Below, one piece after another: positions 55,868 to 63,838 of a stretch of DNA of 64,000 nucleotides (position 1 is its first letter; each line of letters opens with the position of its first letter). Location of the stretch: NCBI GenBank assembly GCA_964546645.1, contig CAZJKM010000003.1, positions 6,729 through 70,728 on the forward strand, given 5' to 3'. The translations under genes and the position numbers were made by a program. Under the pieces are notes generated by a model that saw only the letters and a program-made list of their open reading frames with translations, was not told the DNA's origin and did no database searches. Origin of the DNA: A37T11 sp964546645. Lineage in GTDB: Bacteria > Bacteroidota > Bacteroidia > Sphingobacteriales > Sphingobacteriaceae.

Positions 55868-58800
55868 TTAAAAAATGGTTTTAAGACCTACAGAAATCAA
55901 TCTTGCCGGAGGAATGGAAACCGATGGATAATCCGGGTCGGTATCGGCTCCTGTCGCTTTCCAGATGATGCCGGGATTACGGGCATATACAAATAAGTGT
56001 ACCTGTTTCAGGGGAATGCGGTGGTATTGCTGCAAGTTGATAATATATCCAATATTCAAGTCCTGTAAGCGGATATGATCACCTTTCTCCACCAGTACAG
56101 CTGAATTTCCATATACCTGGTCCCGGTTTAAAGACTGTGTTGAAGGAAAAGATGGAATCGTTGTAAACTGTTCATCACCCGGCTGTATCCACCGGTCTGC
56201 AAAATCGCGGTGTCCGATGCCGGTGTTGACCATCGTACCATAATTGATAGTAGACCGCCTGAAATAATAGTCGGCTTTCCAGGTTATGTTTGCACTGAAA
56301 CTTATATTTTTCCATGAGAAGGAATTGCGTATGGCTCCTGTGTAAAGCGGCACCGTCGTGCCGTGCATCACCAGGTCGTCCAGTGTGAACGACTGCATAA
56401 ACTTCGGGTAGTCTGTACCCGGGGTACCATCAACCATGACCAACGGATCGCCGGACTGTCCATCCAGGCCCATCCAGGGTATGCTGTAAATTGCATCAGG
56501 GGAAACCCCTTCTATCCGCCGGAGCGAGTAGCTGCTGCTGGATAAACTTAGTGACGGACTGGCGTAGTATTTTGTAACCCGGTTGCGTGTCAGGTTTGCG
56601 ATAATACTGGTGTGCCATGAAAAGTTGCCGGTCAGGTTTTGTGTATTCAGTTCCAGGTCAACTCCTTTGGTTTCCATGTTGGCATAGTTAAGGAATACGT
56701 TTGAGTTGACATAACCGGTGGTGGGGTCAAGTGGTATATTATTGCCCAGCAGGTCCCCTGCCTTCTTATGATAATATTCAATACTCCCTTTCACCCTACC
56801 GCCGGCCGTTCCAAAGTCGAGGCCTGTATTCCATACGGCTACACGTTCCCACCGCAGTTGCGGGTTACCGGGAATATAGATAGCAGCCTTTTTTAAGTCA
56901 GTTGTGGCATCGGTACTGTAATTTACTGTTGTAAATGCGGTAACTGTTTTGCTCACATTTCCATTATAGCCATATGTCAGCCTCCATTTCAGGTACGGTA
57001 GCCATGAAAGGTCGTAGAAAGCCTCCTGAGACAGATTCCAGGCTCCGCCCAGCGACCAGAGAGGTACGCCCTTCTGATTGGTTTTCACTCCGAAGAGATT
57101 AGAACCATCCCACCGCATGCTGGCAGATAATACATAGCGGCTATCAAAGGTATATGCTGTATTTCCGTAGTAGGAAACAAAGCGATCTGTCAGATCTGAT
57201 AGGGTTGATGATGGCGATGGCAGTCTCGCCGTGTTACCTCTGGGCCGCAGGGGGTAACGCGTCAGGTAATCAAACAATGATTGGTAAGTCAGCAGGTCAT
57301 GGTCATACCCGATCAGACCGAAACTGTTGCCCGACGATACGTTTTCCCTCCACTCAGCTCCTCCTAACGCCACAAACCGGTGCTTTGAAAGCCAGTTTGC
57401 TTCATAGTTCAGTTGGGACCTGAAAGAATGGCTCTCCAATTGGGTCCGGCTCTCATTCAGTATATCCCCTAACGGGAAAACCAATTGTCCATTCGCCTGA
57501 GTGTACTGATTAACCAGGTTTCTTACGTAATACGTTTCCTGGTCGTATAGACGGACCGATGTTCCTGTCCGTTGATGGTATTGATACCTCACCTCTGCAT
57601 TCAATCCTTTCCATACGGTATACTTTAATGCCGTGTTTATCCTTGCTTCAGAGGCCCGTGTATGTTGGTTGATCAGCTGCTGTTCTACGAGGGGACGATA
57701 GGACCAGTCAAGCAGCCCGCTTTCCAGGGCACCCTCCACATAAGTCGCCCGGTAGTCACGTGGGACGGAGAGAGGAACCCCATCCTGATCAGCAAGTTTA
57801 TTGTAAGGGTACCTGCCGATGATGTTATCCAGTGCCAGCCCGTTATTACGGCTGTCAGCTTGCGTATAGAACAGGCCAAGGTCTACCCCAAGCCGGTCCG
57901 ATAGCTGAACGCTATTTATGGAACTGATATTTTTACGGCCGTTCTGATTACCCCGGATATTGGTTTTGTTATCGTCAAAACCGGTTGAGAGGTAATAGGT
58001 AAAGCGTTCTGAGCCGCCACTTATATTCAGTGCATATTGTTGTAAAAGCGGTGACTGGTACAGGTATTTACCGGCATCAGCCCGGACATCGTATGTGCTC
58101 AGTTCAGCCAGTTTTGCCTCCTTCTCGTTTCTGCCAATCAATCCATCCCTGAAAGCGATCAGTGTTTCAACTACGGGAGAAAGTGCCGTCCAGTTATTTT
58201 CTGTATAGAATTTACGGCTGAACATTTCCTCTTCAAACCCGATATAATAAGGAGCGGACAGGAATGACGGATCATAATACAGGTCGGGCTTCGGTCCTGA
58301 TGTAGCATTCATGGTCAGCTCCGCTTTAAGCCGTTGACCTGATTTTCCTCGTTTGGTAGTTATCACGATTACTCCGTTCGCAGCGCGGCTCCCCCAAATA
58401 GATGCGGCGGCCGCGTCTTTCAGGATGGATATTTCCTGTACATCGTTCGGATTGATGGTGTTCACGTCCCCTTCGTACGGAAAGTTGTCAACAACAATCA
58501 GCGGCGCGTCATTGGCAAACAGCGTGCTGATGCCCCTGATGCGCAGATCCCGGTAATCATCGTCCGCCTGGGTGCCGGTACCAGCACGGCGTTTATCAAA
58601 ATGCAGGCTGTTGGTAACCCCTTCCAGCCGGCTGATGATATCGGGACTGGTGCTTCTGGTTAGCAGTTCATTACTGATGTGGGTAAAGGATCCTGTTATA
58701 CGTTCTTTCGCTTCCGTGTAGTAACCGGTGGACACCACCACCTCATCCAGTGTCGTATTAACCGGGCTAAGCAGAATGGTAAGGAATGCGTTTTCCTTTG

Positions 58801-59065
58801 GTGGAAGTGTTACCGTGCGGGTGGCATATCCTAGCAAAGACACTTCTGCACTGCCCTTGTGTGCAGGCAGAATTATAACAAATTCACCGGTTGAGCGGGA
58901 GGTTGCGGTAATTCCGGTTTCTTTGAGCAGGATGGTGGCGCCCGCCAGGGGAGTACTGTCGGCTGCGCTTTTTACAATACCTGTTATTCTGTACGGCTGT
59001 GCCAACACGTATACCGGTACCATGAAAGCCAGGATAAGCAGGCTGGTGATTAGTGGGTATTTCAT
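55868..59065 (-). CDS. SusC/RagA-type TonB-dependent outer-membrane transporter (second pair)
   Basis: A 1065-residue importer with signal MKYPLITSLLILAFMVPVYVLAQ, a carboxypeptidase-regulatory-like domain (ITGIVKSAADSTPLAGATILLKETG), the plug with LDEVVVSTGYYTEAKERITGS near 108, LRIRGISTLFANDAPLIVVDNFPYEGDVN near 172 and ISILKDAAAASIWGSRAANGVIVITTKRG near 210, and a barrel ending in ISVGLKTIF. Its ATG overlaps the stop of the TlpA-like gene by four bases, so the two are translationally coupled, which argues for a three-gene operon with susD. The substrate is unknown; the peptide-like surroundings hint at peptides or small proteins rather than glycans. Confidence 0.94.
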   Translation of the reverse strand: MKYPLITSLLILAFMVPVYVLAQPYRITGIVKSAADSTPLAGATILLKETGITATSRSTGEFVIILPAHKGSAEVSLLGYATRTVTLPPKENAFLTILLSPVNTTLDEVVVSTGYYTEAKERITGSFTHISNELLTRSTSPDIISRLEGVTNSLHFDKRRAGTGTQADDDYRDLRIRGISTLFANDAPLIVVDNFPYEGDVNTINPNDVQEISILKDAAAASIWGSRAANGVIVITTKRGKSGQRLKAELTMNATSGPKPDLYYDPSFLSAPYYIGFEEEMFSRKFYTENNWTALSPVVETLIAFRDGLIGRNEKEAKLAELSTYDVRADAGKYLYQSPLLQQYALNISGGSERFTYYLSTGFDDNKTNIRGNQNGRKNISSINSVQLSDRLGVDLGLFYTQADSRNNGLALDNIIGRYPYNKLADQDGVPLSVPRDYRATYVEGALESGLLDWSYRPLVEQQLINQHTRASEARINTALKYTVWKGLNAEVRYQYHQRTGTSVRLYDQETYYVRNLVNQYTQANGQLVFPLGDILNESRTQLESHSFRSQLNYEANWLSKHRFVALGGAEWRENVSSGNSFGLIGYDHDLLTYQSLFDYLTRYPLRPRGNTARLPSPSSTLSDLTDRFVSYYGNTAYTFDSRYVLSASMRWDGSNLFGVKTNQKGVPLWSLGGAWNLSQEAFYDLSWLPYLKWRLTYGYNGNVSKTVTAFTTVNYSTDATTDLKKAAIYIPGNPQLRWERVAVWNTGLDFGTAGGRVKGSIEYYHKKAGDLLGNNIPLDPTTGYVNSNVFLNYANMETKGVDLELNTQNLTGNFSWHTSIIANLTRNRVTKYYASPSLSLSSSSYSLRRIEGVSPDAIYSIPWMGLDGQSGDPLVMVDGTPGTDYPKFMQSFTLDDLVMHGTTVPLYTGAIRNSFSWKNISFSANITWKADYYFRRSTINYGTMVNTGIGHRDFADRWIQPGDEQFTTIPSFPSTQSLNRDQVYGNSAVLVEKGDHIRLQDLNIGYIINLQQYHRIPLKQVHLFVYARNPGIIWKATGADTDPDYPSVSIPPARLISVGLKTIF

Positions 59066-60400
59066 AATGTTCCCTCCTCTGTCGTTTTTATAACCAATAC
59101 GTCAATTTCCCTTACTGATTTAGTTATCTTAAGGCCCTCACGGAATAATATTGCTTGTAAGACCTGTTTATCGTTTAGATCTGCATCCGGCTGCATAGAT
59201 ACTTTTCCTTCCATTCCCGTTTCGTCAACGAGCGGCAAGGTACCGGACTGATGGGCGTACTGCAGCCGGAAAAAGAATTTCCGAAAATCTACATCACCGA
59301 CGGCCTCCGTGTGTTTTTCCGGAGGGACATCGCCTCTGGAAAGCACTAAACAGTGTATGGGTCGCTTTTGTACAGAGACGGCTAATTGTCTGGAGAGAAA
59401 GAATCGTCGGAGGTCTTCCTTCATNNNNNNNNNNGCCCAATAGTGCCCGGGGGGTATGGCTGCCGGGTAGGAATAAGCCGTAGCACAGACTGTTCTGTTT
59501 TTCCCACGCGTTGTGCTCCCGGCTGCCGACACCGGCCGGAGGTATCAGCCGGTTGGTGATTGAATCGTCTGTTTCCCATATACAACGCTGGTGGATGGAA
59601 AGCGGAGAGATGATATCGCTATAAGCGCTTTGGATAAGTTCAGCTGCACTCACATTTACCATATTGATAACCCCGTGGACGGCCGTGATCTGCAACGTTT
59701 TGGGCAAAGAGTCAATATATCCCGTCACGATGGAATGGCTTTGTAACAGTTTGTTTGGGAATCCCAATCCGGCCAGCAGCGGCTTTCCGGCATTAAACGT
59801 AACAGGACTTTTTTTCATTACGAGGACATCCTTAGCATCCGTCCCTCCCAGGAGGAGCCGTATGTTTTTTTCTACCGCATCCTGCGCGCTGGTGATGGCC
59901 TGCACTTTATTGCCTGACAGCCAGACGAGGTGAGGAATGCCCTGATGCGGAAAAGCCTTGTGCAGATCGGTGTTGCCGACAACGGAGGGAACAGACCAGT
60001 TCCTTTTTGAAATGAACGGCACAATGAGAGATTTGTCCTGACGAGTCACCGGAAGGACCACAAAACGTTCCTTCAATACATGGTTTAACGGCATGAGTTT
60101 CTCTATGGAAGCAATACAGGTAGAGCACCAGGTACTCCAGAAATCCAAAATAATCAGTTTCTTATTGCGATATTCACTTAAGGTGATCGCAGTGCGACCT
60201 TCCGGATGATTTGCCACTTGCAGCGGGATGCGCCAGATTGTTTCGGGGATGGTATCCCCGATCTTCAGCCCCCTTATGGGCAGCTGCGCATGGGCAACGG
60301 ACAAAAAGCCCAGCAACAGACAAGTAAATCCTGCTGGTTTTTGTAATAAAAATTGTATAAGTTTGGAGCATAGAGATGCTCTTAGGTATAAAACCTTCAT
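59062..60400 (-). CDS. TlpA-like thioredoxin-fold protein with DUF3738-like C-terminal domain (contains a 10-N gap)
   Basis: A periplasmic protein with signal region (FTCLLLGFLSVAHAQ). The thioredoxin-like domain has the redox motif FWSTWCSTC (cysteines at about 92 and 95) and the region FVVLPVTRQDKSLIVPFI, SVPSVVGNTDLHKAFPHQGIPH. After a middle section (GTDAKDVLVMKKSPVTFNAG), the C-terminus (MKEDLRRFFLSRQ, RGDVPPEKHTEA, LFREGLKITKSVREIDVLVI) resembles DUF3738/TIGR03435 proteins. The gap at 59425-59434 throws the frame, but 966 coding bases before it and 363 after it are both multiples of three; with the gap closed the gene is one continuous 442-residue frame. It leads the SusCD operon. Confidence 0.75.
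59425..59434. other. Assembly gap of ten N inside the TlpA-like gene
   Basis: Ten N. The flanks are in frame with each other when the N are removed, so the number of truly missing bases is probably zero or a multiple of three. Confidence 0.95.
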
Positions 60401-60503
60401 TTAATTAGGTATTGATCATTATAGACTGATTAGTTAACCATAAATAGGCTACCTGCCAACGCGTAGAAACAAAGGCAGGTAACCGGGAAATGAAAGTATA
60501 CAC

Positions 60504-60638
60504 CTATTCGGGGGCACATTTTACGTTCTTTTTTTGTGATTGGTGCGAGAGGTTTCTTGTTCTTTGGATATAAGAAATTGTGATAGCCGTCGCGAGCGGG
60601 TTGCGATGGACAGGTGATAGCCGATTGGTTTTCTTCAT
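60504..60638 (-). CDS. Possible 44-residue peptide upstream of the TlpA-like gene
   Basis: An open frame beginning MKKTNRLSPVHRNPLATAI and ending KNVKCAPE, with an A-rich upstream context as expected for this phylum. It is basic, has one cysteine near the end, and no transmembrane segment. Its position before a SusCD/TlpA operon recalls loci with small peptides, but no family is recognised and coding status is uncertain. An imperfect 11-bp inverted repeat (60448-60458 with 60474-60484) lies between it and the TlpA gene and could be a leader hairpin. Confidence 0.3.
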   Translation of the reverse strand: MKKTNRLSPVHRNPLATAITISYIQRTRNLSHQSQKKNVKCAPE

Positions 60639-60685
60639 AGCTTGTTATTTTGGTTAAATGAGTCTAGGGAAGATATGAGGGATTC

Positions 60686-60777
60686 AAAAAGAGGAAAGCC
60701 CCTCTATCTTCCACCGCCAATGAGGCACGACCAAGCGCCTTGAACACGGTTTCCAATAGGGAGGCTTTCCCCCTTGC
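60686..60777 (-). ncRNA. Candidate ~92-nt structured small RNA, 6S-like long hairpin
   Basis: On the minus strand the transcript would run from about 60777 to the T5 stretch at 60686-60690. Its ends pair in a 17-position stem (about GGGGAAAGCCTCCCTAT with ATAGAGGGGCTTTCCTC; one mismatch, two wobble pairs). Inner helices (ACCG/CGGT and AGGC/GCCT) are separated by bulges around a 10-base loop. A long hairpin with a central bubble and a terminal T-run resembles 6S-type RNA, for example the 6S-Flavo family; I could not compare it with that model. A 67-codon frame runs through it in the same direction but has no domain I know and reads through the stem. Confidence 0.45.
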
Positions 60778-60783
60778 TTTTTG

Positions 60784-60815
60784 CGAAATTACAAAAAGAA
60801 TAGGGGCATGCCAAA
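60784..60815 (-). promoter_or_regulatory. Promoter of the small-RNA candidate
   Basis: On the minus strand, TTTG (60815-60812), a 20-base spacer and TAATTTCG (60791-60784) fit the Bacteroidota promoter with one mismatch in the -7 element. The start site would be near 60777, at the base of the hairpin stem. Confidence 0.55.
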
Positions 60816-60943
60816 CCCTACGTCTCGTGTTCGTCAAAATTTGGTCGTTTTCATCGACGAGACTCAATCAGAATATCTGATTATAGCTCAAATATAGATA
60901 ATTATAAATGATAAAGAAAAAAAATATTCACAATAATATATAA

Positions 60944-61426
60944 GTGTCAGATTATAAATATTATATAATTAAGAAATTCAGGCGCTATATTGACAAAATC
61001 CTAAAAGTTAGATATAAAGATAAGCTTGAACGGGACTCAATTAGAGATCAGGTCCAAGATATTATAGCATCTGAGGGCGGAGAACTCTTTGGAAACACAT
61101 TCTATACAATCTTAAAAAAATTGGGAGTGGATGTAACAGAGGCATGCAATGTACTTTTTTCCGATCTGAAGCCAACGCGATTAGAGGATTTGAAAGGAGA
61201 TGAAAGCAAGTTGGCAAAATTTCTTGTGCCTTATACTCGAACGGATTCGGAAATTTCGGACGCATCACTTATTGATGGCGCTAGATTTAGTAGGGTGAAG
61301 AACAAATTACTTCCAGATTTATATGCTTTCGAAGTATACGGTCTGGCCAAGGCCTTCAGCCTAAACCCTAGCCGACTTTTCGATTACTTTTACGGTGATG
61401 GGCCACGTCCAATGGTCGATATTTAA
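60944..61426 (+). CDS. HTH-like protein of unknown function, AT-rich island
   Basis: A 160-residue protein starting at GTG, right after an in-frame TAA, so no other nearby start exists. The N-terminal half is basic (YYIIKKFRRYIDKILKVRYKDK), and the C-terminal half looks like a helix-turn-helix of the XRE kind: SDASLIDGARFSRVKNKLLPDLYAFEVYGLAKAFSLNPSRLFDYFYG, where the ending A-K-A-F-S-L-N-P-S-R-L-F follows the usual pattern of XRE repressors. It is followed after 107 bases by a deoxyribosyltransferase-like gene in the same direction and of similar AT-rich base use, unlike the core genes around. A control gene for that protein is plausible. The family is not recognised. Confidence 0.55.
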   Translation: MSDYKYYIIKKFRRYIDKILKVRYKDKLERDSIRDQVQDIIASEGGELFGNTFYTILKKLGVDVTEACNVLFSDLKPTRLEDLKGDESKLAKFLVPYTRTDSEISDASLIDGARFSRVKNKLLPDLYAFEVYGLAKAFSLNPSRLFDYFYGDGPRPMVDI

Positions 61427-61533
61427 TTTAATCGAGGTATACTAGTGAGTTAGAAAGTGATGATAAGGCGCCCCAGTGGAGAATGTTTCCTTTTTCTTTT
61501 TGTGATATTTTGATTGCTTTAAAAGTTTTTGAT

Positions 61534-62430
61534 ATGAGTAAACCCAATGATAACTATCGGACTGAAGATGCTCAAATGCCCGTTTGCGGTATTGTGATGC
61601 CTATAGCCTCCTTAGGTGATTATCCAGAGAGTCACTGGAATGACGTTTTGGAAATATTGGAAGACGTAGCCGGGAACGCAAGATTCATTGGAAAACTGGT
61701 TAGTAGGTCAGAAATCAGCGGTGTGATTCAGAAAAGGATCATTCAGAATTTATATAACAATGATATTGTTATATGCGATGTCAGTGGGAAGAACGCCAAC
61801 GTGATGCTGGAATTGGGAATGAGATTGGCTTTCGATAAACCGACGATAATAATAAAAGATGACGTTACTGATTTTTCATTTGATACCGCTCCATATGAAC
61901 ATATAATCTATCCCAAAGACTTGAGATTTAATGAAATTGTAAAATTTAAGTTAAACCTTAAAACAGTTATAGAAAAGACCTATAATGCTTCCAAAGATTC
62001 CAATTACGCCACATTTTTGCAAAGTTTTGGTCACTTTATAACAGCTAAAATAGAACAAACGGAAGTTTCTAAAGATGATTTTATTATTGAAAAGGTGAGT
62101 GAATTAGAAAACACACTTCAAAGAGTTCTAATAAATGCTCGCAGAAACGATCTTTTCAAAAGAGAAGCCTTACTTCCAACAGCAGGTCCGAGTAAATCTA
62201 GGCTCGAAGAGAGGGTTTCAAAATTAACAATTACATGGTTTGGTCTGATTAAGAATCTTGTTTTGAAAGCTTTATCAGAAAATCCCGATAAAACAATTGA
62301 TGATTTTGCAAATGGTTCTTCCATGAGAAACAATTTATTGGACTTCCTGATAAAAGAGTTTGCTTCCCACGAAAAAACCAGAGATTATTATGATTCCCAG
62401 TTAGAGCGAGCCATTCAATCTATGAATTAA
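61534..62430 (+). CDS. Nucleoside 2-deoxyribosyltransferase-like protein with C-terminal helical domain
   Basis: A 298-residue protein (ATG at 61534; the frame opens 17 codons earlier, at 61483). The N-terminal ~120 residues look like a Rossmann-like nucleoside deoxyribosyltransferase fold: VCGIVMPIASLGDYPESHW, FIGKLVSRSEISGVIQKRIIQNLYNNDIVICDVSGKNANVMLELGMRLAF, then KPTIIIKDDVTDFSFDTAPYEHIIYP. The D-V-S-x-x-N-x-N-V-x-x-E-L-G motif contains the acidic residue used by this fold to bind or cleave nucleotides. The C-terminal 150 residues are helical and may be a winged-helix or partner domain. NDT-fold proteins serve as effectors of type II retrons and other defence systems; here no reverse transcriptase is present. 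Function is inferred. Confidence 0.6.
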   Translation: MSKPNDNYRTEDAQMPVCGIVMPIASLGDYPESHWNDVLEILEDVAGNARFIGKLVSRSEISGVIQKRIIQNLYNNDIVICDVSGKNANVMLELGMRLAFDKPTIIIKDDVTDFSFDTAPYEHIIYPKDLRFNEIVKFKLNLKTVIEKTYNASKDSNYATFLQSFGHFITAKIEQTEVSKDDFIIEKVSELENTLQRVLINARRNDLFKREALLPTAGPSKSRLEERVSKLTITWFGLIKNLVLKALSENPDKTIDDFANGSSMRNNLLDFLIKEFASHEKTRDYYDSQLERAIQSMN

Positions 62431-62453
62431 ACTATTAAGTTGGGGTTATACGG

Positions 62454-62742
62454 GTGTTTAATCAAATCCGCGCCGACAATGTGAACACGAACGAGATTCG
62501 GCTCGAAATTGCAGATATAAAAAACGCACTTGCTATGCAAAGCAAGCGGCAGGACAGTCAAGACAAAAGTATTGTCAGATATTCGCAAATGATCATATCC
62601 AGAACCAATAACTAAAACGTCATTTTTTGTATCTGGGTTATGAAAGCCCTGACAACCGTCCACTTGACGCATGTCATAAGTTGCTCGGAATAAATAAGAA
62701 TGATCTGGAGACTGAAGAACTTGTAGCAGAGGAAATGCATTA
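62454..62742 (+). pseudogene. Decayed reading frame in two frames
   Basis: From 62454 (GTG) a frame reads a charged, helix-like sequence (NQIRADNVNTNEIRLEIADI, then KNALAMQSKRQDSQDKSIV) to a TAA at 62613; a second frame, open from 62612, reads HFLYLGYESPDNRPLDACHK and ends EELVAEEMH at a TAG at 62740. Both look like real protein and abut, suggesting one gene broken by a frameshift near 62610. No family recognised. The rest of 62431-62801 has no other gene. Minus-strand frames across it look random. Confidence 0.35.
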
Positions 62743-62801
62743 GTGAACTGTAATGAGCCTGATAGGCATTGCTGTAATCTCCCCTAAAAACAACTACACC
62801 G

Positions 62802-63838
62802 TTAATCTGACAAACCAAAGCGATCCCCCACCCCAAACGCATAGCCCTGGTAATCGATAAGCTGACGATCAGCTTCGTTTTCTTTCCAAGCTTGTTCTCC
62901 GTGGCTCAGGCGTACGATGTCGCTGGTATTTTTGTCGCCGAAAAATCGGGCGACGAATTGCAAGATCCGTATCTCGTCTTCGGAAAACTGATCATTATCA
63001 AATGTCACACCGGAATGGTACACTTCCGAATACTGGTCTTCTTTTCCATTCCGTTCTTCGACTGAAATCTGCTCATCGTCCTGCAGTCGAAGGAACAACC
63101 GGCCATATTCAGCCGGCACAGGCCCATAGGGAATGGCACGGTATTGCAAACCCGTAATAGAATATCCGCCATACTTATAGGCCAGGAAGTCCAAATAGAA
63201 CAATAGTTTATTCAGCTTGGTCTTGTAAAGGTCCCCGATATGCTGCTCGAAATAGGCAATAGCATGGGATATCCGCGGCAGGCTCAACCTGCGATAGCCA
63301 NNNNNNNNNNGCCATTGAGTGAATTGGGCGGATCATCCCGTAAGGTGATCTGCGAGAGTTCCAAATTGTATAAAACCTTTTCTCGCTTGGCTATCAGCGC
63401 CTCGGCTTTTTCAATAAATTTGATCACTTCCCGTTCATTAAGGAAATGCGTGCTTGCCTCCACCTGCCGGATAAATTCTTCCGAGTCACGCACGGACAGG
63501 ATCAGCCGTCCGTTGGCGACCGTGGGCATCTCGCCGCTCTCATACAACCGGTAGGTATTGGCTCCCAGCCCGAGGATTTCTGACATTTTGCTGGCCGATA
63601 CGCCGTACTGCTCACGGATCTGCCGGATCTCCTCCGGAAACGGGATGCCATATTTCTCCCGGTATTGGTTGGTGGCTTGTGTTATGTTGAGTGCGTCCAG
63701 CCGGTCGTCGGTAAACCGCTCGCCGCTGTCTTCGCACAAATAACAATGGTACACGATGTTAAACGCTTCCTTACGGAACGCGAGGGTATCCGCCTCGCGG
63801 ACCACTTTCATTGGTTTTCCTGTAATCGGACTGTTCAT
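62802..63838 (-). CDS. YgiT/MqsA-like HTH antitoxin fused to a Panacea (DUF4065) domain (contains a 10-N gap)
   Basis: Reads as two frames broken by the N gap; on removal of the ten N and one copy of the duplicated 4 bases, it becomes one 340-residue frame (1023 bases including the stop). The N-terminus (MNSPITGKPMKVVREADTLAFRKEAFNIVYHCYLCEDSGERF) is YgiT/MqsA-like, with only one CxxC pair (HCYLCE). An XRE helix-turn-helix follows (IRQIREQYGVSASKMSEILGLGANTYRLYESGEMPTV). The last 160 residues (KLNKLLFYLDFLAYKYGG, YRAIPYGPVPAEYGRLF, LSHGEQAWKENEADRQLIDYQGYAF) are the Panacea/SocA-like domain, which acts as an antitoxin chaperone in many systems. Its start overlaps the stop of the upstream gene. 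Confidence 0.82.
63301..63310. other. Assembly gap of ten N inside the Panacea-fusion gene
   Basis: Ten N with GCCA on both sides (63297-63300 and 63311-63314). If the flanks overlap by these four bases, the coding frame is restored exactly. Confidence 0.95.

Noticed and set aside
60664..60867. 67-codon minus-strand frame (MSLVDENDQ...LFLNPSYLP) as a protein gene
   Set aside because: It runs through a promoter, a near-complete long stem and the T-run of a terminator; the structure explains the sequence better than coding.
60401..62430. A full retron (ncRNA, reverse transcriptase, NDT effector)
   Set aside because: No reverse transcriptase frame exists in the window, and the hairpin RNA is on the opposite strand with its own promoter and terminator.
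62427..62842. Two minus-strand frames in 62427-62842
   Set aside because: Composition looks random, and the plus-strand remnant in this interval is more protein-like.
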